Positions 11,242 to 19,185 of a DNA stretch of 64,000 bases are shown one piece after another. The notes under the pieces are model-generated. The model was not told the DNA's origin. It did no database searches and saw nothing but the letters and a program-made list of their open reading frames with translations. A program made the translations under genes and the position numbers. Each line of letters opens with the position of its first letter. Within the stretch, counting starts at the first letter, position 1. Where the stretch lies: contig NZ_AP024660.1 of the NCBI RefSeq assembly GCF_019977395.1, forward strand, positions 2,480,001-2,544,000. Direction: 5' to 3'. The DNA is from Arthrobacter sp. NicSoilC5. GTDB lineage: Bacteria; Actinomycetota; Actinomycetes; Actinomycetales; Micrococcaceae.

Positions 11242-11262
11242 AAAAAGGCCCTTCGGCCAAAA
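11242..11262 (-). terminator. Terminator downstream of trpF
   Basis: On the minus strand GGCC-GAAG-GGCC is followed by TTTTTG about 65 bases beyond the trpF stop. The stem is short but flanked by A/T runs that extend it. Confidence 0.55.
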
Positions 11263-11325
11263 GATGGGGGACATCCCTGATCCTGCCCTGACCCGCAGCC
11301 GCCCGGGCCACGGAGCCGCCCGCCG

Positions 11326-11937
11326 CTAAACTGTGGCAGCCGCTTTTGCAGCCTGGACGAACGCCCGGACTTTGGCCAGGTCCTTCACGCCGCGGGTCGC
11401 TTCAACGCCGGAGGAAACATCCACGCCCCAGGCATGCGCGGCGGCTGCTGCCTGGCCGACGTTCGCCGCCTCAAGGCCGCCGGCGAGCAGCCAGTTCCGT
11501 CCCTGAAGCACGGGCAGGGCCGCCACGGAGGAGTAATCCCAGGACTCACCGGAGCCCGGCACGGCGGCATCGATCAGGAGCAGGTCCTCACCCCAGTCTT
11601 CGAACTCGTCCTGGCCCGCACCCATGGTGATGGCCCTGACCAGCTTCATGCCGGCGTCGTGCACTGTTGCCACGTCTGCGCGTGACCGGTCGCCATGCAA
11701 CTGGATCCACTCAAGGCCCGCGGCCCGGGCAATGGCGATGGCATCGGCTACGGGCTCGTCGCGGAAGACTCCGATCGGGGTGACGCTCTCCGGAACCCCC
11801 GCCAGCAGGGAGGCCACCTGCGACGGCGAGACGACCCGGGGGCTGGCGGTGAGGACGAATCCCACGGCGTCTGCGCCGGCGTCCACCGCTTCGCGGACAG
11901 ATTCGGGCGTGCTGAGACCACACACTTTGACGAACAT
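11326..11937 (-). CDS. trpF: Phosphoribosylanthranilate isomerase
   Basis: A 203-aa TIM-barrel enzyme that converts N-(5-phosphoribosyl)anthranilate to CdRP in tryptophan synthesis. It starts MFVKVCGLSTPES, where Cys6 is the expected catalytic base. The general acid Asp is expected in LLLIDAAVPGSG, and LLAGGLEAANV and VDVSSGVEATRGVKD form the phosphate-binding end. AAGGAG lies eight bases before the ATG. The gene stands apart from other trp genes; neighbours are yccF and hutD. Confidence 0.96.
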   Translation of the reverse strand: MFVKVCGLSTPESVREAVDAGADAVGFVLTASPRVVSPSQVASLLAGVPESVTPIGVFRDEPVADAIAIARAAGLEWIQLHGDRSRADVATVHDAGMKLVRAITMGAGQDEFEDWGEDLLLIDAAVPGSGESWDYSSVAALPVLQGRNWLLAGGLEAANVGQAAAAAHAWGVDVSSGVEATRGVKDLAKVRAFVQAAKAAATV

Positions 11938-12030
11938 TCCCGGGCTCCTTCAGGCTGTTTTCGTGTTGACCCCCCGGAGGAGATTAGCAGGGACCGGACA
12001 CAACTGCGACGAGCGGCCATGGCGGGGAAC

Positions 12031-12036
12031 TAGGCT
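12031..12036 (+). promoter_or_regulatory. Predicted -10 box, leaderless hutD
   Basis: TAGGCT is followed by six bases and the hutD ATG at 12043, with no ribosome-binding site. Confidence 0.5.
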
Positions 12037-12042
12037 GGGCTG

Positions 12043-12612
12043 ATGCAGATCATCCGCTTCGCTGACCTTAAGGCCGAACCATGGCGCAACGGCGGCGGGG
12101 TGACCAGGGAAATTGCCCGCCAGGCTTCAGCCGACGGCGGCTGGGACTGGCGGTTGAGCATCGCGGACGTCACCAAGGCAGGCGACTTTTCGCCTTTTCC
12201 TGGCATGGAGCGCGTCCTGACCGTCATCGAGGGCGAGCTGCTGCTCCTCACCGTGGACGGCGTGGAGCAGCCCCTGGAGAAGTACCGTCCGTTCCGGTTC
12301 GACGGCGGCGCCGCCACCGGGGCCAAACTGCCCACCGGCGACATCCGCGACCTCAACGTCATCACCCGGACCGGGGCGTTCAAGGGCTTTACCTCCATTA
12401 TTGAGCTGTCCAAAAAGCGCGCCCACCCCGTGTTCGAGGGGCAGCTCGGGGTGCTGTTGCAGGGACAGGCGAAGGTCAGCGACAGCGCTGGGGAACCGCT
12501 GGACCTGGGCCGTTACGACGCAGTAGTGGGCTCTGACAGCGATTCCCCGGAAATCCTGGGCCGCGGCTTCCTGGCTGTGGTGTCCATCGACCCGAACGGC
12601 CCCACGGGCTGA
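12043..12612 (+). CDS. hutD: HutD/Ves family cupin-like protein
   Basis: A 189-aa protein of the HutD/Ves family, a bicupin-like fold linked to histidine utilisation in some bacteria. Diagnostic stretches are EPWRNGGGVTREIA, WDWRLSIADV, GDFSPFPGMERVLTVIEG and RPFRFDGG. No hut catabolic gene is nearby, so a link to histidine is not supported by context. The enzyme activity, if any, is unknown. Confidence 0.88.
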   Translation: MQIIRFADLKAEPWRNGGGVTREIARQASADGGWDWRLSIADVTKAGDFSPFPGMERVLTVIEGELLLLTVDGVEQPLEKYRPFRFDGGAATGAKLPTGDIRDLNVITRTGAFKGFTSIIELSKKRAHPVFEGQLGVLLQGQAKVSDSAGEPLDLGRYDAVVGSDSDSPEILGRGFLAVVSIDPNGPTG

Positions 12613-12704
12613 CTGCCGCCGCCCGGTGGTGGGCTTGGGCACCAACGGTGGAACCCGCCGTCGTGCCTTGCTACCTTGGAATTCAAGGCTCCGCACCGGG
12701 GCCT

Positions 12705-12745
12705 CCGGACGACGGTTCAGTACCCGGCACGCGACAAGACTGGCC
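12705..12745 (+). promoter_or_regulatory. Guanidine-III (ykkC-III) riboswitch
   Basis: The leader contains CCGGACGA, then GTACCCGG, then GACAAGAC, in the order and spacing of the conserved guanidine-III aptamer. The two CCGG segments can pair (P1). The loop segment CAGT can pair with ACTG downstream to close the pseudoknot, with bases that differ from the known Thermobifida fusca aptamer but keep pairing. AAAGGA (12746-12751) follows directly, so ligand binding would hide or stabilise the ribosome-binding site region. The next genes are SugE/Gdx-type SMR exporters, the expected targets. Confidence 0.87.
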
Positions 12746-12757
12746 AAAGGAACTGTC

Positions 12758-13081
12758 ATGTCGTGGATAATCCTCATTATTTCCGGGGCGCTGGAGGCTG
12801 TCTGGGCCGCCGCCCTGCACCGTGCTTCCCAGGCTTCCGGACGCCGGCGGGTTGCCCCCGCTGCCCTGTTCCTGGTGGCCGTGGCCGCCAGCACCGGCGG
12901 CCTTGCCGTGGCCATGCAGTCCATCCCCACCGGTACGGCCTACGCCGTGTGGGTGGGTGTGGGCGTGGTCCTCACCTCCGCCTACGCGATGGCCAACAGG
13001 GTTGAACGTCCGACGGCGGCGCGCCTGCTGCTGCTGTCCGGCATCGCCGCGAGCGTGGTCGGCCTCAAGGTGGTGGCGTAA
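12758..13081 (+). CDS. SMR family exporter, SugE/Gdx type, subunit 1
   Basis: A 107-aa protein with four transmembrane helices. It begins MSWIILIISGALEAVWA, the hallmark of the SugE/Gdx subgroup, with the essential membrane glutamate Glu13. GTAYAVWVG is also conserved. Gdx proteins export guanidinium ion in exchange for protons. The ATG follows AAAGGA with six bases between, immediately after a guanidine-III aptamer. The stop overlaps the start of the second SMR gene (TAATG), which suggests a two-component, probably heterodimeric exporter. Longer in-frame extensions upstream would run through the riboswitch. Confidence 0.92.
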   Translation: MSWIILIISGALEAVWAAALHRASQASGRRRVAPAALFLVAVAASTGGLAVAMQSIPTGTAYAVWVGVGVVLTSAYAMANRVERPTAARLLLLSGIAASVVGLKVVA

Positions 13082-13446
13082 TGGTGAAGCGGGGCCTTCC
13101 ATGGTTGGTGCTGCTGGCCTCGGCCGTCCTGGAGGCGGTCTGGGCCACCGCGCTCGGCCTGTCCGACGGCTTCACCCGACCCGTGCCCACCATCGTCTTC
13201 GCCGTCACCGCCACGCTCAGCATGGTGGGACTCGGCATGGCCATCCGGAGCATCCCGCTGGGCACCGCCTACGCCGTCTGGGTGGGCATCGGCGCCGCGT
13301 TGACGGTGGGCTGGGCGATGGCCACCGGCGTCGAACCCTTCAGCGTGGTGAAGCTGCTGTTCATTGCGGGGATCGTGGGCTGCGCCGCGGGCCTGAAGGT
13401 GTTGCCGGCCCAAAAAGATGCGCCGCGGGTGCGCAGCGGTGACTAG
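13081..13446 (+). CDS. SMR family exporter, SugE/Gdx type, subunit 2
   Basis: A 121-aa four-helix SMR protein. The first helix reads LPWLVLLASAVLEAVWATAL with the conserved Glu, and SIPLGTAYAVWVGIGA matches the Gdx motif. It overlaps its partner by one base and has a slightly longer C-terminal tail. Paired SMR genes commonly make heterodimers with fixed opposite topology. Guanidinium export is inferred from the upstream riboswitch and from the subgroup motifs. Confidence 0.92.
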   Translation: MVKRGLPWLVLLASAVLEAVWATALGLSDGFTRPVPTIVFAVTATLSMVGLGMAIRSIPLGTAYAVWVGIGAALTVGWAMATGVEPFSVVKLLFIAGIVGCAAGLKVLPAQKDAPRVRSGD

Positions 13447-13449
13447 GCT
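13444..13449 (+). promoter_or_regulatory. Predicted -10 box, leaderless kinase gene
   Basis: TAGGCT overlaps the stop codon of the second SMR gene and lies six bases before the ATG at 13456. The kinase may therefore have its own leaderless transcript in addition to read-through. Confidence 0.5.
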
Positions 13450-13455
13450 TTTGCC

Positions 13456-14082
13456 ATGCACTCCCCCGAGATCGCCATGGCCGTGGATACGCTGCGGCGC
13501 CGGCTGCTGCCCGGAACGCGCACCATCCTGGGCATCGCCGGGGCGCCGGGATCCGGCAAGTCCACCTTTGCCGCCTGGCTGCAGGAGCAGTTCAGCCCCG
13601 GAACCTCGGTAGTGGTGCCGATGGACGGCTTCCACCTGGGCAACGCGATCATCGAAGGGACCCCGCTCCGGCAGCGCAAGGGAGCCATTGATACGTTCGA
13701 CGCCGGCGGCTACCTTTCGCTGCTGCGGCGCCTGGCGCAGCGGGACGAGGCCGTGGTGTACGCACCGGAGTTCCGCCGCACCCTGGACGAGCCGGTGGCC
13801 GCCTCCATCGCCGTCCCGGCCGAGGTCCCACTGGTGATCACGGAGGGCAACTACCTGCTGGCGGACCAGGAGCCGTGGAAGGAGGTGCGGGCGCAGCTGG
13901 ACGAGGTGTGGTTCCTCGAAACCCCGCCCGCGCTCCGGCTGCAGCGGCTGGTGGACCGGCACATCTCGTTCGGCATGGAACGGGACGCAGCGGTCGCCTG
14001 GGCCAATGGACCCGATGAAGCCAATGCCCGGCTGATCCAGGCCAGCCGCCCGGCGGCGGACCGCGTCCTACCTTGGCTGTAA
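13456..14082 (+). CDS. Nucleoside/nucleotide kinase family P-loop protein
   Basis: A 208-aa cytoplasmic kinase. Walker A is GAPGSGKST at residues 29-37, followed by VVVPMDGFHLGNAII, ITEGNYLLADQEPW and a lid-like RLVDRHISFGM. These match the uridine kinase/pantothenate kinase-like family often annotated as nucleoside/nucleotide kinase or putative fructose kinase. The substrate is not identifiable. It follows the SMR pair by nine bases. Confidence 0.85.
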   Translation: MHSPEIAMAVDTLRRRLLPGTRTILGIAGAPGSGKSTFAAWLQEQFSPGTSVVVPMDGFHLGNAIIEGTPLRQRKGAIDTFDAGGYLSLLRRLAQRDEAVVYAPEFRRTLDEPVAASIAVPAEVPLVITEGNYLLADQEPWKEVRAQLDEVWFLETPPALRLQRLVDRHISFGMERDAAVAWANGPDEANARLIQASRPAADRVLPWL

Positions 14083-14113
14083 TTTTCAAAAGCAGGAAAC
14101 GAACAGGAGAACC

Positions 14114-15142
14114 ATGGCAAACGCACCCACTGAACCCGGCACCCCTGAAGCCGCGGGAACTGTCCAGCTCGGCGACGGATTGACCGTCAGCCGCCTGGGC
14201 TTCGGCGGCATGGCCCTCACGCCGGTCTACGGCGAGGTGGACCCTGCCGAGGCACTGCAGACCCTGCACCACGCCGTCGACGCCGGGGTCAGCTTCCTCG
14301 ACACCGCGGACATCTACGGCGGCGGCAGCAATGAGGAACTCATTTCACAGCTGCTCAAGGACCGGCGGGACGAAGTCCAGCTGGCCACCAAGTTCGCGCT
14401 GGTGGGAACGCCCACGGACGGCTACACGGATATCCGCGGCGACGCCGGGTATGTGCGCGAGGCCGTGGACCGGAGCCTGCAGCGGCTGGGCACCGAGGTG
14501 ATCGACCTCTATTACATGCACCGCCGCGATGTCCGCGTCCCCATCGAGGAGACCGTTGGGGCCATGGCCGAGCTGGTCAAGCAGGGAAAGGTCAAGCACC
14601 TGGGCCTGTCCGAAGTGACGGCACAGGAACTGCAGGATGCGTCGGCGGTCCACCCGATCGCGGCGGTCCAAAGCGAATGGTCCATCTGGAGCCGGGACGT
14701 GGAACGCAACGTGGTTCCGGCCGCCGCCGGCCTGGGCGTCGGCTTCGTCCCGTACTCCCCGCTGGGCCGCGGCTTCCTCACCGGAACCGTGGACACGTCA
14801 AGCCTGGGTGCCAAGGATTTCCGGCGGAACATCCCCCGTTTCGCTCCGGACGCCGCGGGCGCCAACCAGGCCGTGGTGGACGCCGTCCGGTCCGTGGCCG
14901 ACCAGCTCAACGCCACGCCGGCGCAGGTGGCCCTGGCCTGGCTGCTGGCACAGGGCAAGCGGCTCGGCCTGCCGGTCGTTCCCATCCCCGGCACCCGCAA
15001 GGCCGCCCGGATCGACGAAAACCTCGGCGCACTTGCCCTGGAGCTCACCCCGGCGCACCTGGAGGCTCTGGACGCAGCGTCTGACGCCGTCGTCGGCTCC
15101 CGTTCCGCGGACCCCACGTGGGTGTCCGAGGGCCGGGAATAG
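14114..15142 (+). CDS. Aldo/keto reductase
   Basis: A 342-aa NAD(P)H-dependent reductase with the (beta/alpha)8 AKR fold. The N-terminus has VSRLGFGGMAL, then FLDTADIYGGGSNEELI with the catalytic Asp and Tyr. DLYYMHRRD supplies the His position, and VVPIPGTRKAARIDEN binds the cofactor phosphate. AGGAG precedes the ATG. The closest general group is the plant auxin-induced-like AKR family; the substrate is unknown. Confidence 0.94.
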   Translation: MANAPTEPGTPEAAGTVQLGDGLTVSRLGFGGMALTPVYGEVDPAEALQTLHHAVDAGVSFLDTADIYGGGSNEELISQLLKDRRDEVQLATKFALVGTPTDGYTDIRGDAGYVREAVDRSLQRLGTEVIDLYYMHRRDVRVPIEETVGAMAELVKQGKVKHLGLSEVTAQELQDASAVHPIAAVQSEWSIWSRDVERNVVPAAAGLGVGFVPYSPLGRGFLTGTVDTSSLGAKDFRRNIPRFAPDAAGANQAVVDAVRSVADQLNATPAQVALAWLLAQGKRLGLPVVPIPGTRKAARIDENLGALALELTPAHLEALDAASDAVVGSRSADPTWVSEGRE

Positions 15143-15199
15143 GGCGCGTTTGCCGAAGCCATCACACCGTATTTTTTGACCGATACCCCTAGGAGCCCC

Positions 15200-15517
15200 A
15201 TGACTGCCATCGTCCATTTTGAAGTCCAGATCGATCCCGCCCGCCGGGAGGACGCCGCCAAGTACCTCTCCGAGACCTTGGCCGCCACCCGGGCGTGGCC
15301 CGGCAACCAGGGGATCGAGGCTCTCGTTGACGACGCGGACCCGTGCCACATCCTGGTGGTGGAAACGTGGGCCACCACGCAGGACCACGACGACTACGCC
15401 GCCTGGCGGAACACGCCGGAAGGCAAGAGCGCGCTCCACGAGATCCTGGCCGGCCCGCCGTCCAAACAGGTCTACTCCACCACCATGCCGCTTGACCTGC
15501 AGCCGTCCGCGGGCTGA
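15200..15517 (+). CDS. Antibiotic biosynthesis monooxygenase (ABM) domain protein
   Basis: A 105-aa small alpha/beta barrel of the ABM/putative quinol monooxygenase family (MTAIVHFEVQIDPARREDAAKYL; HILVVETWATTQDHDDYAAW). The start at 15200 is supported by AGGAG seven bases upstream; the TTG eight codons earlier is rejected. It sits six bases before the MBL hydrolase gene and is probably co-transcribed with it and the aldo/keto reductase. Confidence 0.88.
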   Translation: MTAIVHFEVQIDPARREDAAKYLSETLAATRAWPGNQGIEALVDDADPCHILVVETWATTQDHDDYAAWRNTPEGKSALHEILAGPPSKQVYSTTMPLDLQPSAG

Positions 15518-15522
15518 CGATC

Positions 15523-16173
15523 ATGGACTCACTTCGATATGACCTGCCGGCCCTGACCATCCGCAGCATCTCCGTCAGCGGGATGGACAACAACGTGTAC
15601 CTGCTGACCGCCAAGGAAAGCGGCGAGCAGGTGCTGATTGATGCCGCTGACGATCTCCCGGCCATCCGCCAACTGCTGTCGGACGGGGCTGCGGACACCT
15701 CTGCAGCCCCGCGGCTTGCCCTGGTGGCCACCACCCACCAGCATTGGGACCACGTGCGGGCCCTGAAGGAACTGGTGGAAGCCACGGGGGCGCGGACGGC
15801 AGCAGGGGCGGACGACGCCGATGCGCTGCCGGTCCCGGTGGACGTTCGGCTCAGCCACGGCGACGTGGGCAACTTCGATGGCTTCGACATAACGGCCGTG
15901 CACCTGCGCGGCCATACGCCCGGCTCCATCGCCTTCGTGTACCAGGACCCGGACGGCCCGGCCCACATCTTCTCGGGTGACTCGCTGTTCCCGGGCGGCG
16001 TGGGCAACACGGACAAGGACCCTGAACGGTTCAACCAGCTCCTGTCCGACGTCGCAGAGCGGCTGTTCGGCGCCTACCCGGACACCGCCGTCGTCCATCC
16101 CGGGCACGGCAAGCCCACCACGCTGGGTGCCGAGCGGCCGCACCTCGACGAGTGGCGCGCCCGCGGCTGGTAG
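15523..16173 (+). CDS. MBL-fold metallo-hydrolase
   Basis: A 216-aa metallo-beta-lactamase-fold hydrolase. The metal site reads THQHWDH near residue 72 (first His replaced by Gln in the HxHxDH pattern after the initial His), with HLRGHTPGS, FSGDSLF and VVHPGHG supplying the other ligands. The layout is glyoxalase II-like, so a thioester or similar substrate is possible. The ATG follows the upstream stop by five bases. Confidence 0.9.
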   Translation: MDSLRYDLPALTIRSISVSGMDNNVYLLTAKESGEQVLIDAADDLPAIRQLLSDGAADTSAAPRLALVATTHQHWDHVRALKELVEATGARTAAGADDADALPVPVDVRLSHGDVGNFDGFDITAVHLRGHTPGSIAFVYQDPDGPAHIFSGDSLFPGGVGNTDKDPERFNQLLSDVAERLFGAYPDTAVVHPGHGKPTTLGAERPHLDEWRARGW

Positions 16174-16188
16174 ATCCCTTAAACGGCT

Positions 16189-16219
16189 GAGCGGGCCCAC
16201 CTAAAAGGCGGGCCCGCTC
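16189..16219. terminator. Hairpin terminator between convergent genes
   Basis: GAGCGGGCCC and GGGCCCGCTC form a perfect 10-bp stem with an 11-base loop containing AAAA, in the 57-bp gap between the MBL hydrolase and the helicase. It probably serves both strands. Confidence 0.75.
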
Positions 16220-16230
16220 AAGAGGCACTT

Positions 16231-18132
16231 CTAGCGGCCGCGGCGCTCGTTCGACGCCGGTGCCGACGCGCGGCGGGGGCCGCTGCGGGCGGGACGGCCC
16301 GAGCCGCCGTTGCCTGAACTGCCGCTGCCGGAACCGTAGGAGCCTCCGGAGGTTCCGCCGGTGTTGGAGGACCAGACTGCCTTGCTTCCGCCGGTTGCGC
16401 CGGAGCGCTGGCCGGAGGTACCCGCTGCGGCGCGCTGGCCGGTTGCGGGGCGCCCGCTGCGCTGGCCACCGCCCGAGGCAGGACGTCCGCCGGTGGCGGG
16501 GCGTCCGGTGCCGCCGCGGGGAGCGTCGCTGCGGGTGATCCGGGAATCGGTGCGGCCCTCGGCTGCACGTCCGTTCGATCCGCGGCCGGCCGATGAACGG
16601 CCACCTGCTGCGGGAACGTCGTTGCGGTGCGTGGAAGCCGTGCCGCGGCCGCGGGCGTTGCGGCGGGCAGCGGCTGCTGCCACTGCGCGGTCCTCGTTCT
16701 GCTCGGCATTGCGGTCGAATGCTGCACGGGCTTCCGTGCGGCCTTCGAAGGCGACAGCCCGGCGCTCGGCGCGGGTGGCGTCGCTGCGGGCGGGTTCGGC
16801 CGAAACCTTGCCGCGTCCACCACGTCCGCCACGCCCACCGGTGGTGGGAGCAGCCTGGCGGCGTGCACGCTTGCGCTCCGCGTTGGCTCCGGTGGAGGTG
16901 CCGCCGCCCTGCTTGGGGGCTTTGGCTGCCAGGAGCGCGGCACGGGTGCGGGGGTCAACCTTCTCCGCAATGTCGCCAACCAGTTCAGCCACGATGGGTG
17001 AGCTGGCCGTGACGCGCTCGAAGCTGACGTCCACGCCGGCGGCCTTCATGAGCTTCTTCACGTCGGCCTGCTGTTCGGGCAGGGTCAGCGTGACCACGGT
17101 GCCGTCGGAACCGGCACGCGCGGTGCGGCCTGAACGGTGGAGGTACGCCTTGTGCTCGGTGGGCGGGTCCACGTGGATGACCAGTTCGACGTCGTCGACG
17201 TGTACACCGCGGGCGGCGACGTCTGTTGCCACCAGGACGCGGACGTCGCCGTTGGAGAACTCGGCCAGGTTGCGGTCACGCGCATTCTGGGAGAGGTTGC
17301 CGTGCAGGTCCACGGCGGGGATCCCGGCGTCGGTCAGGGTCTTGGCCAGCTTGCGGGCGTGGTGCTTTGTCCGCATGAACAGGACGCGGCGGCCGGCGCC
17401 GGAGGCGAGCTCCACGATCAGTTGCTTCTTGACGGTCTGGTCGTTGACCACCAGCACGTGGTGCTCCATGGTGGTTACCGCTGCCTGCGGATCGTCCACG
17501 GAGTGGGTGAGCGGGTTGGACAGGTAGCGCTGGACGATCTTGTCCACGCCGTTGTCCAGGGTGGCGGAGAAGAGCAGGCGCTGGCCCTCGCTGGGGGTCA
17601 TGTCCATGAGCTTCTTGACCACCGGCAGGAAGCCGAGGTCGGCCATGTGGTCGGCCTCGTCCAGGACGGTGATCTCCACCGCTTCAAGGGTGAGGATGCG
17701 CTGGCGGATCAGGTCCTCCAGGCGGCCGGGGCAGGCGATGACGATGTCGACGCCGGCGCGCAGCGCCTTTTCCTGACGGGCCTGGGAGATGCCGCCGTAG
17801 ATCACGGTGGTGTTCAGGCCGGCGGCCTTGGCCAGCGGCTCGATGGTGGCGTTGATCTGGGTTGCCAGTTCACGGGTGGGTGCCAGGACCAGGCCCATGG
17901 GGCGTCCGGGCTTGCGGAAGTGCTTGGCTTCCCGCTCAGCGAGTCTTGCTACAAGCGGGATAGCGAAAGCAATGGTTTTACCGGATCCGGTCCGGCCCCT
18001 GCCCAGGACGTCACGGCCGGACAGCGTGTCCGGAAGGGTCTTCACCTGGATGGGGAACGGTTCAACGATTCCCTGGGCGGTAAGGGTGTCTGCAAGGGCC
18101 TTGGGAGTACCGAGGGCAGCAAAAGTAGTCAT
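16231..18132 (-). CDS. DEAD-box RNA helicase with long RG-rich tail
   Basis: A 633-aa RNA helicase. The core (about 1-375) carries the Q-motif region, motif I GRTGSGKT (46-53), PTRELA, DEAD in VLDEADHM, SAT in LLFSATL, and motif VI HRSGRTARAG. The last 230 residues are low-complexity Arg/Gly/Ser/Ala (GGRGGRGGRGK, repeated RSG and GRPA blocks), a tail that would bind RNA loosely and promote assembly with ribosomes or condensates. Such enzymes act in ribosome assembly, mRNA decay and cold adaptation. A leader of about 240 bases may be transcribed upstream. Confidence 0.95.
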   Translation of the reverse strand: MTTFAALGTPKALADTLTAQGIVEPFPIQVKTLPDTLSGRDVLGRGRTGSGKTIAFAIPLVARLAEREAKHFRKPGRPMGLVLAPTRELATQINATIEPLAKAAGLNTTVIYGGISQARQEKALRAGVDIVIACPGRLEDLIRQRILTLEAVEITVLDEADHMADLGFLPVVKKLMDMTPSEGQRLLFSATLDNGVDKIVQRYLSNPLTHSVDDPQAAVTTMEHHVLVVNDQTVKKQLIVELASGAGRRVLFMRTKHHARKLAKTLTDAGIPAVDLHGNLSQNARDRNLAEFSNGDVRVLVATDVAARGVHVDDVELVIHVDPPTEHKAYLHRSGRTARAGSDGTVVTLTLPEQQADVKKLMKAAGVDVSFERVTASSPIVAELVGDIAEKVDPRTRAALLAAKAPKQGGGTSTGANAERKRARRQAAPTTGGRGGRGGRGKVSAEPARSDATRAERRAVAFEGRTEARAAFDRNAEQNEDRAVAAAAARRNARGRGTASTHRNDVPAAGGRSSAGRGSNGRAAEGRTDSRITRSDAPRGGTGRPATGGRPASGGGQRSGRPATGQRAAAGTSGQRSGATGGSKAVWSSNTGGTSGGSYGSGSGSSGNGGSGRPARSGPRRASAPASNERRGR

Positions 18133-18277
18133 GTAGTTTTTTACGGTCTTTCTGGCGGTATCCAGGCGGATATCGGCCCCCGATGCCGGTTGGACCAGGG
18201 GTTTCGCCGAAGAAAAGTCAGGTGATCAACCGGGCGCTGTAAATCAGGACAGCCGGCCGGGACCAAATGGAACGCGT

Positions 18278-18367
18278 TCATCGACGCAGGATGTGCCTCT
18301 CACATGAAGAAAGCCCACTCCCTGGAAAGGAACCTCCAGATCCGGAGCAGGCGGCATCACTGCACAT
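18278..18367 (-). CDS. Possible 29-codon leader ORF upstream of the helicase
   Basis: MCSDAACSGSGGSFPGSGLS plus nine residues, starting at an ATG seven bases after GGAGG on the helicase strand. It ends 145 bases before the helicase start and has three Cys. It may be a leader peptide or chance: the ribosome-binding site overlaps the likely -10 box, so it would only be used by a longer transcript. Confidence 0.22.
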   Translation of the reverse strand: MCSDAACSGSGGSFPGSGLSSCERHILRR

Positions 18368-18378
18368 CAAGTTCCTCC

Positions 18379-18384
18379 AGTCTA
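18379..18384 (-). promoter_or_regulatory. Predicted extended -10 of the DEAD-box helicase
   Basis: TGCTAGACT on the minus strand is an extended -10 box. It would give a leader of about 240 bases before the helicase ATG, which is common for cold-inducible helicases. The 318-base gap 18133-18450 holds this element, the small leader ORF and the 5' flank of the divergent methyltransferase; I see no known RNA family in it. Confidence 0.45.
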
Positions 18385-18450
18385 GCATCCCTGCGCCCGG
18401 AACCCATCGTCGGCGTTGCCTTCGGGGGCACGGCGGGGCAATGTTGAGGC

Positions 18451-19185
18451 ATGAGCGAGCACCAGGAAACGCAGCAGCACGAAGGGCACGCGCACGACAA
18501 CGGCGGGTCGCCGGACGGGGGCGGCGGCGGCATTGACACGGCTTCCGCCCGGGACGAGAGGTACCGCAGCAAAGCAAGGCTGTGGAGCGGGAAGCCGAAC
18601 CCGCAGCTGGTCCGGGAGGCCGGTGGCCTGCGGCCCGGGAAGGCGCTGGAACTGGGATGCGGCGAAGGCGCCGACGCTATCTGGCTGGCGCAGCAAGGCT
18701 GGTCCGTGACCGCCGTCGACGTCTCCACCGTTGCCCTGGAACGGGCCCGCTCCCATGAGCTGGCCGAACTGGCGCGGGAAAGCGTGCACGCCTCGAACGG
18801 CACTATGGAAAGCCGGATTACCTGGCAGCTGGCGGACCTGACGCAGTGGCAGCCGGGAGATGCCTACGACCTGGTGACGTCGCAGTTCCTGCATTCCCAG
18901 GAGCTGGACTGGCGGATCCCGCTGCGCACCGCGGCCTCGGCCGTCAAACCGGGTGGAACGCTGCTGGTGGTTGGGCACCACCCGGACCGGCTGCCGCCGT
19001 GGGGTCCGGGGCACCATCATGAAGGCATGTTCTACACAGGCGACCAGCTGGTGCAGGAACTGGGACTGGATCAGCCCGGATGGCAGGTGGAGGTCCTCAC
19101 CAGCCGGGAGCGCCCAGTGACCGGGCCGGAAGGGCAGGAGGCCACCATCGCTGACGTCATCGTGCGCGCCACCCGCCTTACCTAA
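18451..19185 (+). CDS. Class I SAM-dependent methyltransferase
   Basis: A 244-aa enzyme. The first 30 residues are His/Gly-rich and probably disordered. SAM-binding motif I is ALELGCGEGADAIWLA (about 65-80), motif II is SVTAVDVSTVALERA, and the motif IV region is DLVTSQFLH. It resembles TehB/UbiE-type methyltransferases; the acceptor is unknown. Its stop overlaps the stop of the convergent MFS gene by three bases. Confidence 0.9.
   Translation: MSEHQETQQHEGHAHDNGGSPDGGGGGIDTASARDERYRSKARLWSGKPNPQLVREAGGLRPGKALELGCGEGADAIWLAQQGWSVTAVDVSTVALERARSHELAELARESVHASNGTMESRITWQLADLTQWQPGDAYDLVTSQFLHSQELDWRIPLRTAASAVKPGGTLLVVGHHPDRLPPWGPGHHHEGMFYTGDQLVQELGLDQPGWQVEVLTSRERPVTGPEGQEATIADVIVRATRLT

Noticed and set aside
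12613-12704. Guanidine-I or guanidine-II riboswitch before the SMR pair
   Set aside because: No CTGGTCCGAGAG core and no pair of ACGR-loop hairpins; the guanidine-III pattern fits instead.
15176-15199. TTG start giving a longer ABM-domain protein
   Set aside because: The extension covers the AGGAG ribosome-binding site of the ATG at 15200.
16231-16950. Repetitive GC-rich tract as a possible repeat array
   Set aside because: It is the coding sequence of the RG-rich helicase tail; no regular repeat-spacer structure exists.
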